NCBI RefSeq assembly: GCF_011769525.1
Contig: NZ_CP050440.1
Coordinates: 6,015,501 to 6,079,500 of the forward strand
DNA length: 64,000 nucleotides
Reading direction: 5' to 3'
Source: Tolypothrix sp. PCC 7910
GTDB lineage: Bacteria > Cyanobacteriota > Cyanobacteriia > Cyanobacteriales > Nostocaceae
Below the pieces are notes generated by a model. That model was not told where the DNA came from. It made no database searches and was given only the letters and a program-made list of their open reading frames with translations. Positions 56,152 through 63,765 of this stretch are shown here, in pieces. Positions within the stretch are counted from its first letter, which is position 1. Each line of letters begins with the position of its first letter. A program made the translations under genes and the position numbers.

Positions 56152-57008
56152 TCCATAGTGTTTTGATTTTTTCGTTGATTTTTACTGAGTAAAACCCAGC
56201 AGAAACAGCCAAAAATTAGGGCACTAATCATTGCAAAAACAAAAGAACCATTCCCCTCATGCCAGTATTCAAATGCTTGCTTATTGCCTTGTGCAAATAG
56301 GATAGCCATAAGTGCAACTCGTACCCCATTACCAACAAATCCAATGATTGCAGCTACCATTGGTACAAGAATTTTTTGCTTCCAGTTGAGATTAAAAACT
56401 AAGGTAAAAAGTAAGCCTAAACTCCACAAATTAACAATAACGTTCATGCCAGCACAAGGAGGATATACTGTTATATTCCCAGTTGGCAATATAATTTGCA
56501 ATCCAGAACGAGCAACTTTAAAGCCTGTATACCAAAGAACAGAGTTGGCAAATTTAGCAGTAAGTAGTGCTATATTGCCACCAAATCCAAAGATAGATAG
56601 TAATGTGTGTGAGGTAAGACCAAACAGTGCTAGCAATTCTGTTTGATATTGTTTCAAACCTTTAAAGTCAGAGGCTAATAGTACTAGCCCAAAGCCAGAA
56701 ATTAAAGGATAGAACGGCACTAAACCACCATAATTTAGCTGAATTATATGAATCAAAAAGACTAAAGTAACCAATAAAAAACCTAAACAACTAGAAATAG
56801 CACCACTTTCTAGATTTAAGTTATAGTATTTTTCTTTGATTGAAGAACATACAAAAATTAAAAATATTATATGTATCAAGAAAGATTCACTACTGCTATT
56901 TTTTGAAATCCAACTTAAATGAATAGTTACTAAACAGGTTCCTATTCCTAAAAGCCATAGTTGAGGATTTTGGAGGATAAATTTTGTCTGATATTGGGCG
57001 TATCTCAT
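56145..57008 (-). CDS. Cyanoexosortase (exosortase A type), PEP-CTERM protein-sorting transpeptidase
   Basis: A 287-residue integral membrane protein with about eight hydrophobic segments. The three proposed catalytic residues of exosortases are present in order: Cys185 in VYPPCAGMNVIVNLW, Arg230 in FVGNGVRVALMAIL and His250 in FEYWHEGNGSFVF. Exosortases recognise C-terminal PEP-CTERM signals and are thought to cleave and transfer the protein at the membrane. The gene heads a minus-strand set with an overlapping associated gene and an HpsJ-like gene. The gene just upstream on the same strand encodes a candidate substrate. Typing as cyanoexosortase A rather than B is by neighbours. Confidence 0.92.
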   Translation of the reverse strand: MRYAQYQTKFILQNPQLWLLGIGTCLVTIHLSWISKNSSSESFLIHIIFLIFVCSSIKEKYYNLNLESGAISSCLGFLLVTLVFLIHIIQLNYGGLVPFYPLISGFGLVLLASDFKGLKQYQTELLALFGLTSHTLLSIFGFGGNIALLTAKFANSVLWYTGFKVARSGLQIILPTGNITVYPPCAGMNVIVNLWSLGLLFTLVFNLNWKQKILVPMVAAIIGFVGNGVRVALMAILFAQGNKQAFEYWHEGNGSFVFAMISALIFGCFCWVLLSKNQRKNQNTMEC

Positions 57009-57232
57009 CTCAATAAAATGTCAGCTATTTAATTAAGCACCTGATCAATGGCTATCCTGTACTTAATAATTCTATAACTAAGTTATAAATACTCAATTTT
57101 TAGGTTTGTTAATTATAAGGAAACCTACCTAAAATTGGGTTTCATTGATCAACCCAGGCTAGGAGGTATCGTTAATTAAATTTTGGGAATAGAGGAGTAT
57201 TTGGTTAGAAAAACTCTGTTACACAAAATTAC

Positions 57233-57772
57233 TTAAGAAACGAGGGTTTTCGCTTTTGTTTCAGCAATGAATGTGGTTGACTTTTGCGAGCTTTTAAACT
57301 TACGTACCATTAACCCACCTATACCTAATAATATGGCTAAACCTCCAATATCGGATGGTTCAGGAGCGCCTGCACTAGCAGTAAAGTCGCTTACAATTTT
57401 GCTAGTAAAACTAGGATCAAATTCAAGCCCAGCTCTTATATTCACGCTTCCACTAGCAACTGTATAAGAAAAGCCTTCACCCGTGAAATACGGCGCAGTT
57501 GGGTTAAACAAGTTATTATTGTTTGTATAACCATTTGTACTAACTACTCCGGTTATGGCTTCTGTATTTCTAAACCCAGTTATGCCCTGAATTATGTAAT
57601 AACCAGAGCCATCAGGGGTGTCGTTAGTAGTCAAAGTTCCACTAGCCGTGTTACTACCAGCAGTATACGAAAAATCAAACACTAAAGCTTGTGCGGCAGA
57701 AGGCAAACCCACACCAGCCAACCCGATAGCAAGACCAAAAGTAGCAATCCCAAGCTTCTTAGCCCATCTCAT
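57233..57772 (-). CDS. PEP-CTERM-like exported protein, candidate exosortase substrate
   Basis: A 179-residue protein with a signal peptide (about 1-29, ending SAAQA) and a beta-rich body. Its C-terminal sorting-like region consists of SAGAPEPSDIGG, a hydrophobic stretch (LAILLGIGGLMV) and a basic cluster (RKFKSSQK). The PEPSD motif is at residues 137-141. Unlike most PEP-CTERM proteins the chain continues about 20 residues beyond the basic cluster. The start is ATG 57772, with GGAG ten bases upstream; the frame stays open for 32 further codons that look non-conserved. The gene lies 224 bases upstream of the exosortase on the same strand, so they could be co-expressed. Confidence 0.82.
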   Translation of the reverse strand: MRWAKKLGIATFGLAIGLAGVGLPSAAQALVFDFSYTAGSNTASGTLTTNDTPDGSGYYIIQGITGFRNTEAITGVVSTNGYTNNNNLFNPTAPYFTGEGFSYTVASGSVNIRAGLEFDPSFTSKIVSDFTASAGAPEPSDIGGLAILLGIGGLMVRKFKSSQKSTTFIAETKAKTLVS

Positions 57773-58261
57773 TGAGAAAAGTCTCCAAAATAAAAATTTT
57801 GTAGTTGCAGTACAAATGCATAAACACATCATAAAGATGTATAATTTGCTATTTAAATTTGAAAACATTCAAATGTCTATAAGTGTTTTTACGTAAATAA
57901 ATAACTATCTGAGAAGGATTTTAGAGAAAATAAAAACTGAAATAAATGTAATTTTTTTAATAGTAAATGCCATTAAATAGTATAATTATATTTTATGTAT
58001 TTATAACAGCATTAAAGCTTTTCGGTTCTTTATGACTAAAGCTAATAACGCCCACTAGTAAGGCCGTGAAGTCAAAAGTCGAAATAAAGACAGCGTAATA
58101 GTTTCGCTGATTGGGAATGGGTTGTTGATTTCTGCCACCCTGTATTAGCAGCCTGAAAAATGCTTTGTATGGCTTTATCAAACAAAAACCTGTATTCCAT
58201 AGAATTAAAATCGAATATATCAACAAATCTTATGCTAAACATAGAATTACTCTATGCAAAA
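57773..58261. other. 489-base AT-rich spacer
   Basis: Upstream of the PEP-CTERM-like gene, extremely AT-rich at 57,890-58,000. A minus-strand frame at 57,993-58,226 is open but has no start signal or family resemblance. The stretch at 58,020-58,150 has the look of a decayed repeat, but no source could be named. Confidence 0.4.
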
Positions 58262-58301
58262 ATACCCCACCATCATTACAACTAAGTATGGTGTGGGGTA
58301 T
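58262..58301 (-). terminator. Rho-independent terminator of the DUF6335 gene
   Basis: ATACCCCAC and GTGGGGTAT form a perfect nine-base stem; on the minus strand TTTTT follows directly. It lies 46 bases after the DUF6335 stop. Confidence 0.8.
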
Positions 58302-58346
58302 TAAAATGTTTTTTGTATTTTAAGTTACTCAGTAAGCTTTGATCAT

Positions 58347-58772
58347 TTATTTCCGTTGTTGATAATCTTCTGAGGACATCGGATCTAGTTCCCAACGGCG
58401 ATCGTCGCGCTCTTCTAAGATATCGTTAGTGCGGAGAAAAGAGCGGTCGTCCATTTCTAGCCCTACTGCTGCTTCTAAATCTTCAGTGACGTTTTGATCA
58501 GGAGTGGGAGCAGTACCACCAACTGCTTCATCTCCCACAGCATCCGCATCTTCCCAATAAGCATCCACATCACCACCAGTCAGTTTGGGACTAGTTTCTG
58601 TATACTCACGCCGTTCTGCTTGTATGGAACGCCCACCGATATTGTACCCTGGCAAGTCTTTCACCCCAGTACCGTAGGATTCGGTGATTGCCTGAGGCAA
58701 ATCATCAGAGTTGATTTCTTGGTTATGATTTTCTTCTGCCATAATGCTAGCGATTTGGTGCATCTTCACCAT
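58347..58772 (-). CDS. DUF6335 family protein
   Basis: A 141-residue acidic, probably disordered protein of a cyanobacterial family. Landmarks are DLPQAITESYGTGVKDLPGY, the GGRSIQAERREYTETSPKLT repeat-like middle, DVDAYWEDADAVGDEAVGG and the C-terminal PDQNVTEDLEAAVGLEM. No signal peptide, Cys or membrane segment. ATG 58772 is used; ATGs at 58,763 and 58,742 are also in frame and the conserved part begins only at the last of these (MAEENHNQEI). Function unknown; such proteins often appear with stress genes. It begins the putative stress island and is divergent from the DUF2267 gene. Confidence 0.82.
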   Translation of the reverse strand: MVKMHQIASIMAEENHNQEINSDDLPQAITESYGTGVKDLPGYNIGGRSIQAERREYTETSPKLTGGDVDAYWEDADAVGDEAVGGTAPTPDQNVTEDLEAAVGLEMDDRSFLRTNDILEERDDRRWELDPMSSEDYQQRK

Positions 58773-58921
58773 AACCTTTTACTAACAGAAGCTGTGTCTA
58801 ACTTGGGATGTATAACTTTAGAAATAAAAGAATCTATCCCCTGGGAACGAAGATAATTCCAGATTTGAACAATAACCTTGTAAATATGAATTCATGGTCA
58901 AACCCCGTGTAGTTGAAGTTA

Positions 58922-58984
58922 TTAGTTATGAGTAATAAGTTAATAAAGGAAAAATTTGCTTAGTGGCTTATTACTTATAACTAA
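58922..58984. repeat. 18-base inverted repeat with 27-base loop
   Basis: TTAGTTATGAGTAATAAG and CTTATTACTTATAACTAA are reverse complements with one mismatch, followed on the plus strand by TTTTTATT. It lies in the 326-base divergent spacer where no plus-strand gene precedes it, so it is more likely a dispersed element than a terminator. Confidence 0.65.
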
Positions 58985-59098
58985 TTTTTATTCAAAAAAT
59001 TAACGATATATTCAATTAATCTTTTTTGAATTTTCTTGTTGCTCTCAACTACCTGAATGCTAACTCACAGCATGAATGGGGAAAAACGGAGGTAGAAA

Positions 59099-59500
59099 GT
59101 GCAATACGAAGAGTTTATTACCCACGTCCAAAGTTTGGCTCTATCAGATTCTCGTGTAGAGGCAGAACGTGCTACCCGTGCGACATTAGAAACAATTCAG
59201 GAAAGAATTCCTGCAGATGAAGTACAAGCATTAGCAGAACAGTTACCAATAGAACTCAAGAACTATTTAGAAACAAGTCAAGGACAACCTGGACAAATTT
59301 TTAATCTCCAAGAATTTATTAACCGTACTAGTCAAAAAGAAAATATTGAACCTACAACTGCCGCTATTCATGTTAGAGCAGTTTTTGCTGTGCTACAGAA
59401 TGCAGTTGTTCCAGAAAAGTTTGCTAGTTTTCATGCCTATTTTTCTCACGATTACGAAGAACTCTTTACTAGCGCCTCAAGTAGTGAAATTACTACATAG
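59099..59500 (+). CDS. DUF2267 family protein
   Basis: A 133-residue helical protein clearly of DUF2267: MQYEEFITHVQSLALSDSRV, AERATRATLETIQERIPADE and VQALAEQLPIELKNYLETSQ, then a second repeat of the helix pair with VRAVFAVLQNAVVPEKFASF. The start is GTG 59099, with GGAGG five or six bases upstream; no ATG is available. It lies 87 bases before the DJ-1-fusion gene on the same strand and may be co-transcribed with it. The family is linked to stress-related operons in many bacteria; biochemical role unknown. Confidence 0.9.
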   Translation: MQYEEFITHVQSLALSDSRVEAERATRATLETIQERIPADEVQALAEQLPIELKNYLETSQGQPGQIFNLQEFINRTSQKENIEPTTAAIHVRAVFAVLQNAVVPEKFASFHAYFSHDYEELFTSASSSEITT

Positions 59501-59587
59501 AAAATCTCCCCTATAGAGGATAAAACAAATTAACAAAATGGTTGACTATTTTACTAGTTGAATTTACAAATACATAGGAAGAATTAG

Positions 59588-60685
59588 ATGGCACACACTA
59601 ACAATCATTCTGCTAAGAAAAAAGTGGCAATTCTCATAGAAAATGGGGTTGAGGATGCAGAATTTACCGTTCCTTACAATGGCTTAAAGCAAGCAGGGAT
59701 GGAGGTAGTAGTCCTCGGCGGACGCATGAATGAGAAGTATAAGGGAAAACAAGGCAAAGTCAGCATTCAAGCAGATGCTACCACCACAGAAGCGATCGCA
59801 TCGGAATTTGATGCTGTGGTAATTCCCGGTGGTATGGCTCCCGATAAAATGCGGCGTAACCCCAATACAGTACGCTTTGTACAAGAAGCTGTACAGCAAG
59901 GAAAATTGGTGGCTGCGGTATGTCACGGGCCACAACTTTTAATTGAAGGCGATTTACTCAAAGGTAAACGTATCACGGGTTTTAGAGCAATTCGCAAAGA
60001 CATTATCAACGCTGGTGCAAATTATTTAGATGAAGCATTGGTAGTGGATGGTAATTTAATTACTTCTCGTGAACCTGGAGATTTAGCGATTTTCACCACA
60101 GCGATTCTCAGCCGTTTGGGTTACGGTGGTAAAGATGCGGCATTACCTAGCGAGAAGGATACAACCGCAGAATGGTGGAAGCTGGCTGATGCTTGGGGTG
60201 GCTCAACCAAAGGCGATATCGTTAAAAATTTAAATACGGCTTTGGCTGGTGAGCGCTATTCTTTAGAAGCATTAGAGAAGTATCTCGAGAAAGAATCTAA
60301 TACAGAAGCGCGATCGCTTTTTCAAGAACTCATCGGTACTAAACAGCGCCATATCCAAATCATCGAAACCTATCTCGATAGGCTTGGCGAAAAACCATCC
60401 TTAGCTGCAAATGTCGCTGAACAATACGCCAAGGTAAAAACTGCTCTAACTGGAAGTGATGATATATATCAAATCCGTTCAGCTTTGGGCGACATCCAAA
60501 CAGGTATTGGCGATATTGGCAATTTGTGGGCGAAGCTGACAGATCCCGTAGCCACCGCTATTTTCAAAGAAATTTACCAGAATTTGTTGCAATACGAACA
60601 AAGATTAGTCGGGTTGTATCGCCAGCTTCTAGGTAGTGAAGTTAAGGCTCCTAAGCCTACTACAGGCGCAGCAACAGCTATGTAA
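59588..60685 (+). CDS. DJ-1/PfpI-family protein fused to a helical ferritin-like domain
   Basis: A 365-residue, two-part cytoplasmic protein. Residues about 11-180 are a DJ-1/PfpI domain with the nucleophile elbow AAVCHGPQLLIEG (Cys112, His113) and a conserved acidic residue in ENGVEDAEFTVPY; such domains act as glyoxalase/deglycase-like enzymes or chaperones. Residues about 195-350 form a four-helix ferritin-like region (LNTALAGERYSLEALEKYLE, ARSLFQELIGTKQRHIQIIE) of a DUF2383-like kind; its Glu/His residues could bind metal but the classical ExxH set is not certain. AGGAAG lies seven bases before ATG. Fusion suggests damage protection under stress (inference). Confidence 0.85.
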   Translation: MAHTNNHSAKKKVAILIENGVEDAEFTVPYNGLKQAGMEVVVLGGRMNEKYKGKQGKVSIQADATTTEAIASEFDAVVIPGGMAPDKMRRNPNTVRFVQEAVQQGKLVAAVCHGPQLLIEGDLLKGKRITGFRAIRKDIINAGANYLDEALVVDGNLITSREPGDLAIFTTAILSRLGYGGKDAALPSEKDTTAEWWKLADAWGGSTKGDIVKNLNTALAGERYSLEALEKYLEKESNTEARSLFQELIGTKQRHIQIIETYLDRLGEKPSLAANVAEQYAKVKTALTGSDDIYQIRSALGDIQTGIGDIGNLWAKLTDPVATAIFKEIYQNLLQYEQRLVGLYRQLLGSEVKAPKPTTGAATAM

Positions 60686-60706
60686 TTTTGTTTCAACCAC
60701 AGGAGA

Positions 60707-60827
60707 GGACACTTTTCAGAAGGGATAACCCACAGTGGAAAGTGTCCATTACGCAAAGAACTAGAGAGAGAAGAAAGTCTTTGCGTCTTCAGTGGTCATT
60801 TTACAGTAATCAGAAGAAAAATGACCA
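60707..60827 (+). terminator. Two hairpins after the DJ-1 fusion gene
   Basis: GGACACTTT/AAAGTGTCC (60,707-60,747, 23-base loop) and TGGTCATTTT/AAAATGACCA (60,793-60,827, 15-base loop) are both perfect. Neither has a long T-run; together they probably mark the end of the DUF2267-DJ-1 transcript. Confidence 0.5.
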
Positions 60828-60905
60828 ATAGTTAGTTGATGGTACAAGCCCCTAGACTTATCTATCGTGTCAATCCAAAATCCCAAATCTAAAATCTAAA
60901 ATTGT

Positions 60906-61607
60906 ATGACTGCGACTCCAGGAGATCGGATAAATACCAATCAGGGTGAAGCCAGTGAAGCTGAACGTTGGGCTTCTTTAATTGGTGGCGGCGCTATGGT
61001 TTTAATGGGTTTAAGACAAGGCTCTTTGCGAGGTGCGCTAACGGCTTTAGCTGGTGGCGGTTTGATATATCAAGGTGTAACCAAACAAAGCACGATCCAG
61101 CAAGCACAGGAAATTGTGGGCATGAATAAACCAATCAAAGTGGAAAAGACAGTCACAATCAATAAACCAGCAGAGGAACTGTACCGCTACTGGCACGATT
61201 TTGAAAAGCTGCCCACATTTATGAAGCATCTCAAATCTGTGAAGGTGGACAACGAAAAACGTTCTCATTGGATTGCCAATGCACCTTTAGGTAATAGTGT
61301 GGAATGGGATGCAGACATTTTAGAAGATAGGGAAAATCAGTTTATTTCTTGGGCTTCCGTAGAAGGCGCAGACGTAGATAATTCCGGTTTCGTGCGCTTT
61401 CAAAAAGCACCAGGCGATCGCGGTACGGAAGTCAAAGTAGTTCTAGAATATAACCCCCCTGGTGGAGCCTTAGCAGCTGTATTCGCCAAACTCTTTGGTG
61501 AAGAGCCAGAACAACAAATAGGCGATGATTTACGCCGCTTCAAGATGCTGATGGAAGCTGGAGAAATCGCTACAACAGAAGGTCAACCCTCTGGACGTAG
61601 TCATTAA
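60906..61607 (+). CDS. Membrane-anchored SRPBCC (START-like) protein
   Basis: A 233-residue protein. Two N-terminal hydrophobic segments (about 22-40, ASLIGGGAMVLMGLRQGSLR, and 43-57) match a DUF2892-like inner-membrane hairpin. Residues about 78-215 are an SRPBCC/polyketide-cyclase-like fold (VEKTVTINKPAEELYRYWHD, FEKLPTFMKHLKSVKV, and the strand region SHWIANAPLGNSVEWDADIL). The hydrophobic cavity of this fold binds lipids or other apolar ligands. This pairing is common in bacteria in stress clusters with alcohol dehydrogenases. It lies 116 repeat-rich bases before the dehydrogenase gene. Confidence 0.85.
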   Translation: MTATPGDRINTNQGEASEAERWASLIGGGAMVLMGLRQGSLRGALTALAGGGLIYQGVTKQSTIQQAQEIVGMNKPIKVEKTVTINKPAEELYRYWHDFEKLPTFMKHLKSVKVDNEKRSHWIANAPLGNSVEWDADILEDRENQFISWASVEGADVDNSGFVRFQKAPGDRGTEVKVVLEYNPPGGALAAVFAKLFGEEPEQQIGDDLRRFKMLMEAGEIATTEGQPSGRSH

Positions 61608-61609
61608 TG

Positions 61610-61710
61610 TTTGTCATTTGTCATTTGTCCTTTGTCATTTGCAATCTATATCAATGACTAATGACCACTGACTACTGACTACCAACTAATGACCAATGAC
61701 TAATGACTAT
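61610..61710. repeat. Tandem heptamers TTTGTCA and AATGACT/AATGACC
   Basis: TTTGTCA units are followed by their near reverse complement ACTAATGACCAATGACT units, so the spacer is a tandem repeat and also a loose inverted repeat. The same family is at 10.2 kb. Confidence 0.75.
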
Positions 61711-61723
61711 GGACTAAATCAAT

Positions 61724-62893
61724 ATGAAAGCTGTCTGTTGGCAAAGTGCTAATGAAGTCCGGGTAGAGACGGTACCAGACCCCACAATTCTCAACCCGCG
61801 TGACGCAATTATCAAAATTACATCCACAGCGATATGTGGCTCTGATTTACATATCTACGGTGGCTATATTCCCACAGTCCAAAAAGGTGACATTATCGGT
61901 CACGAATTTATGGGGGAAGTAGTAGAAGTAGGTAGCGGAGTCAACAATTTAAAAATAGGCGATCGCGTCGTTGTTCCCTCGACAATTGGCTGTGGTCACT
62001 GCAACTATTGCCAGCGTGATATGTGGTCGCTGTGCGATAATTCCAATCCTAAAGGTTGGATGGAAGAAAAGTTATACGGCAACATTACCTCAGCAATTTA
62101 CGGCTACTCTCATCTGTTAGGTGGTTATGCAGGCGCACAAGCCGAATATATACGCGTACCTTTTGCTGATGTGGGTGTAGTGAAAGTTCCTCCCGATTTA
62201 CCGGACGAGATGTTGTTATTCATCTCAGACGCGATTCCCACCGGTTATATGGGAGCAGAATTATGTGATATTCAACCCGGTGATACCGTAGCCGTCTGGG
62301 GTTGCGGTGCTGTCGGACAGTTTGCCATGATTAGCGCCTACATGATGGGTGCAGAGAGAGTGATTGCGATTGATCGCTTTCCTGAACGTCTAGAAATGGC
62401 GAGAAAGTTTGCCAAAGCAGAAACGATTAACTACGAAGACGTTGATGCTGGCGAAGCGTTGAAAGAGATGACTGGTGGCCGTGGCCCCGATGCTTGCATT
62501 GATGCAGTGGGTTTAGAAGCACATGGTGTAGGTCTAGAAGACTTCTACGATCAGACAAAACAAAAGCTGCGATTAGAAACCGACCGTCCCCATGTACTAC
62601 GGCAAATGATGGTGGCTGCACGTAAAGGTGGCACTCTTTCCATTATGGGTGTTTACGGTGGATTCGTAGACAAAATGCCCTTTGGTGCAGCGATTAACAA
62701 AGGTCTAACCTTCAGAATGGGACAAATGCACGGACAGAAATATATGCATCTGTTGCTGAATCTCATTTTGGATGGAAAACTCGATCCATCTTTTGTTGTT
62801 ACCCATCAATTACCGCTAGAGCAAGCATCCTACGGTTACGAGATTTTTCAACAGAAAAAAGACAACTGTATCAAAGTTGTTCTTAAACCTTGA
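61724..62893 (+). CDS. Zinc-dependent alcohol dehydrogenase (formaldehyde-dehydrogenase-like)
   Basis: A 389-residue medium-chain dehydrogenase. Catalytic zinc ligands are Cys38 in [15 protein letters not shown] and His60-Glu61 in [14 protein letters not shown]. The structural zinc site is a four-Cys run in [19 protein letters not shown]. The Rossmann loop is [14 protein letters not shown], with Asp in [14 protein letters not shown] suggesting NAD over NADP. The length and loop at about 260-290 fit the glutathione-independent formaldehyde dehydrogenase-like group. A paralogue starts at 63,766. Physiological substrate unknown; aldehyde or alcohol detoxification under stress is plausible. Confidence 0.92.
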   Translation: MKAVCWQSANEVRVETVPDPTILNPRDAIIKITSTAICGSDLHIYGGYIPTVQKGDIIGHEFMGEVVEVGSGVNNLKIGDRVVVPSTIGCGHCNYCQRDMWSLCDNSNPKGWMEEKLYGNITSAIYGYSHLLGGYAGAQAEYIRVPFADVGVVKVPPDLPDEMLLFISDAIPTGYMGAELCDIQPGDTVAVWGCGAVGQFAMISAYMMGAERVIAIDRFPERLEMARKFAKAETINYEDVDAGEALKEMTGGRGPDACIDAVGLEAHGVGLEDFYDQTKQKLRLETDRPHVLRQMMVAARKGGTLSIMGVYGGFVDKMPFGAAINKGLTFRMGQMHGQKYMHLLLNLILDGKLDPSFVVTHQLPLEQASYGYEIFQQKKDNCIKVVLKP

Positions 62894-62946
62894 AATAGCT
62901 TTTAGCTATTAAAAACCTACAAATTGTAATACAACAGAGGATGTCT

Positions 62947-63507
62947 ATGACACGTGTATTTGCTTGGGTACAAAATGTACTAGTCCGCCGGATTGCGATG
63001 GTTTTGCTATTAGGTTTGGCGTTTTTGGGAATGCAGTTTTCTGGCTACAGTAGTGGAATGCAAGCACAGGCTGATACTGTCAAAACTCCAGAGGGAATCT
63101 ATTATAAAGGTACACCTGATAACATTGGTAGCGGCAGCAGTGGCGGTAACTTGATAGAAAAAGCTGTAGATAGCCTCAAATCAAATTCTGGCGATAATAT
63201 CAGACGGAACTTCAATGACGATCGCAGTTCTTATGATAGCCGAGGATACTATGGCAATACTTCCAGCAGCAATAGTTCCCATCGGGGCAGCATTGGCGAG
63301 ACAGTAAAAACACCAGAAGGTATCTACTACAAAGGTACTCCTGACAGTAGCCAGATTGAAAATAGCCAAAATAAACTAGGTAAAGCTGCTAATACTATCC
63401 GCGAAAAGCTCAACCTAGATGAAGATACTCCTCAAGCTACAAAAGACTTTGTTGGTTCCGTAAAACACAAAGTTGGAGAAGTAATCAATTCTGGTTCTAG
63501 AGACTAA
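62947..63507 (+). CDS. Small exported protein with duplicated TVKTPEGIYYKGTPD motif
   Basis: A 186-residue protein with a signal peptide (about 1-43, AMVLLLGLAFLGMQF core, ending MQAQA). The mature part begins with DTVKTPEGIYYKGTPD; the motif recurs at about residue 120 (ETVKTPEGIYYKGTPDSSQ), separated by a Ser/Gly/Asn-rich linker. The C-terminal helix (KDFVGSVKHKVGEVINSGSR) resembles those of low-temperature-induced or LEA-like cyanobacterial proteins. Start choice is ATG 62947, six bases after GAGG; an ATG at 62,941 abuts GAGG too closely. It lies between two paralogous dehydrogenase genes on the same strand. Family not firmly recognised. Confidence 0.72.
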   Translation: MTRVFAWVQNVLVRRIAMVLLLGLAFLGMQFSGYSSGMQAQADTVKTPEGIYYKGTPDNIGSGSSGGNLIEKAVDSLKSNSGDNIRRNFNDDRSSYDSRGYYGNTSSSNSSHRGSIGETVKTPEGIYYKGTPDSSQIENSQNKLGKAANTIREKLNLDEDTPQATKDFVGSVKHKVGEVINSGSRD

Positions 63508-63621
63508 ATTATCTCTCTTAAATTTTAGGTATTGCCCACCATAACACTCAGCCATATAGCATTTAGATTGTATTGTTAGGTCAGGCAACTACCCACACCA
63601 AAAGAGATTATCAGCAATTGT

Positions 63622-63716
63622 AGAGACGCGATTAATCGCGTCTCTAAGATGAATTGCATCTCCAAGATTAATCGCGTCTCCAAGATTAATCGCGTTTCAA
63701 AATTAAATTAATCGCT
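63622..63716. repeat. 24-base palindrome followed by half-copies, GATTAATCGCGTCTC family
   Basis: Positions 63,622-63,645 are a perfect 24-base palindrome around GCGATTAATCGC. Right-half copies (GATTAATCGCGTCTCCAA) follow twice more to about 63,700, with a last degenerate one (AAATTAATCGCTTC). The core is the same as at 41,971. No unique spacers of constant size separate the units, so it is not a CRISPR array. Confidence 0.85.
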
Positions 63717-63765
63717 TCACTAATTCTGACAAAGCACAAAGTTTAAAAGCTAAGGATTAATAATT

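Noticed and set aside
57993-58226. Minus-strand open frame of 77 codons in an AT-rich spacer
   Set aside because: No start signal and no similarity recalled; possibly decayed repeat DNA, but too weak to call a pseudogene.
63622-63716. Repeat array considered as a CRISPR
   Set aside because: Units are palindromes and half-palindromes placed almost end to end, with no unique spacers of even length and no cas genes in the window.
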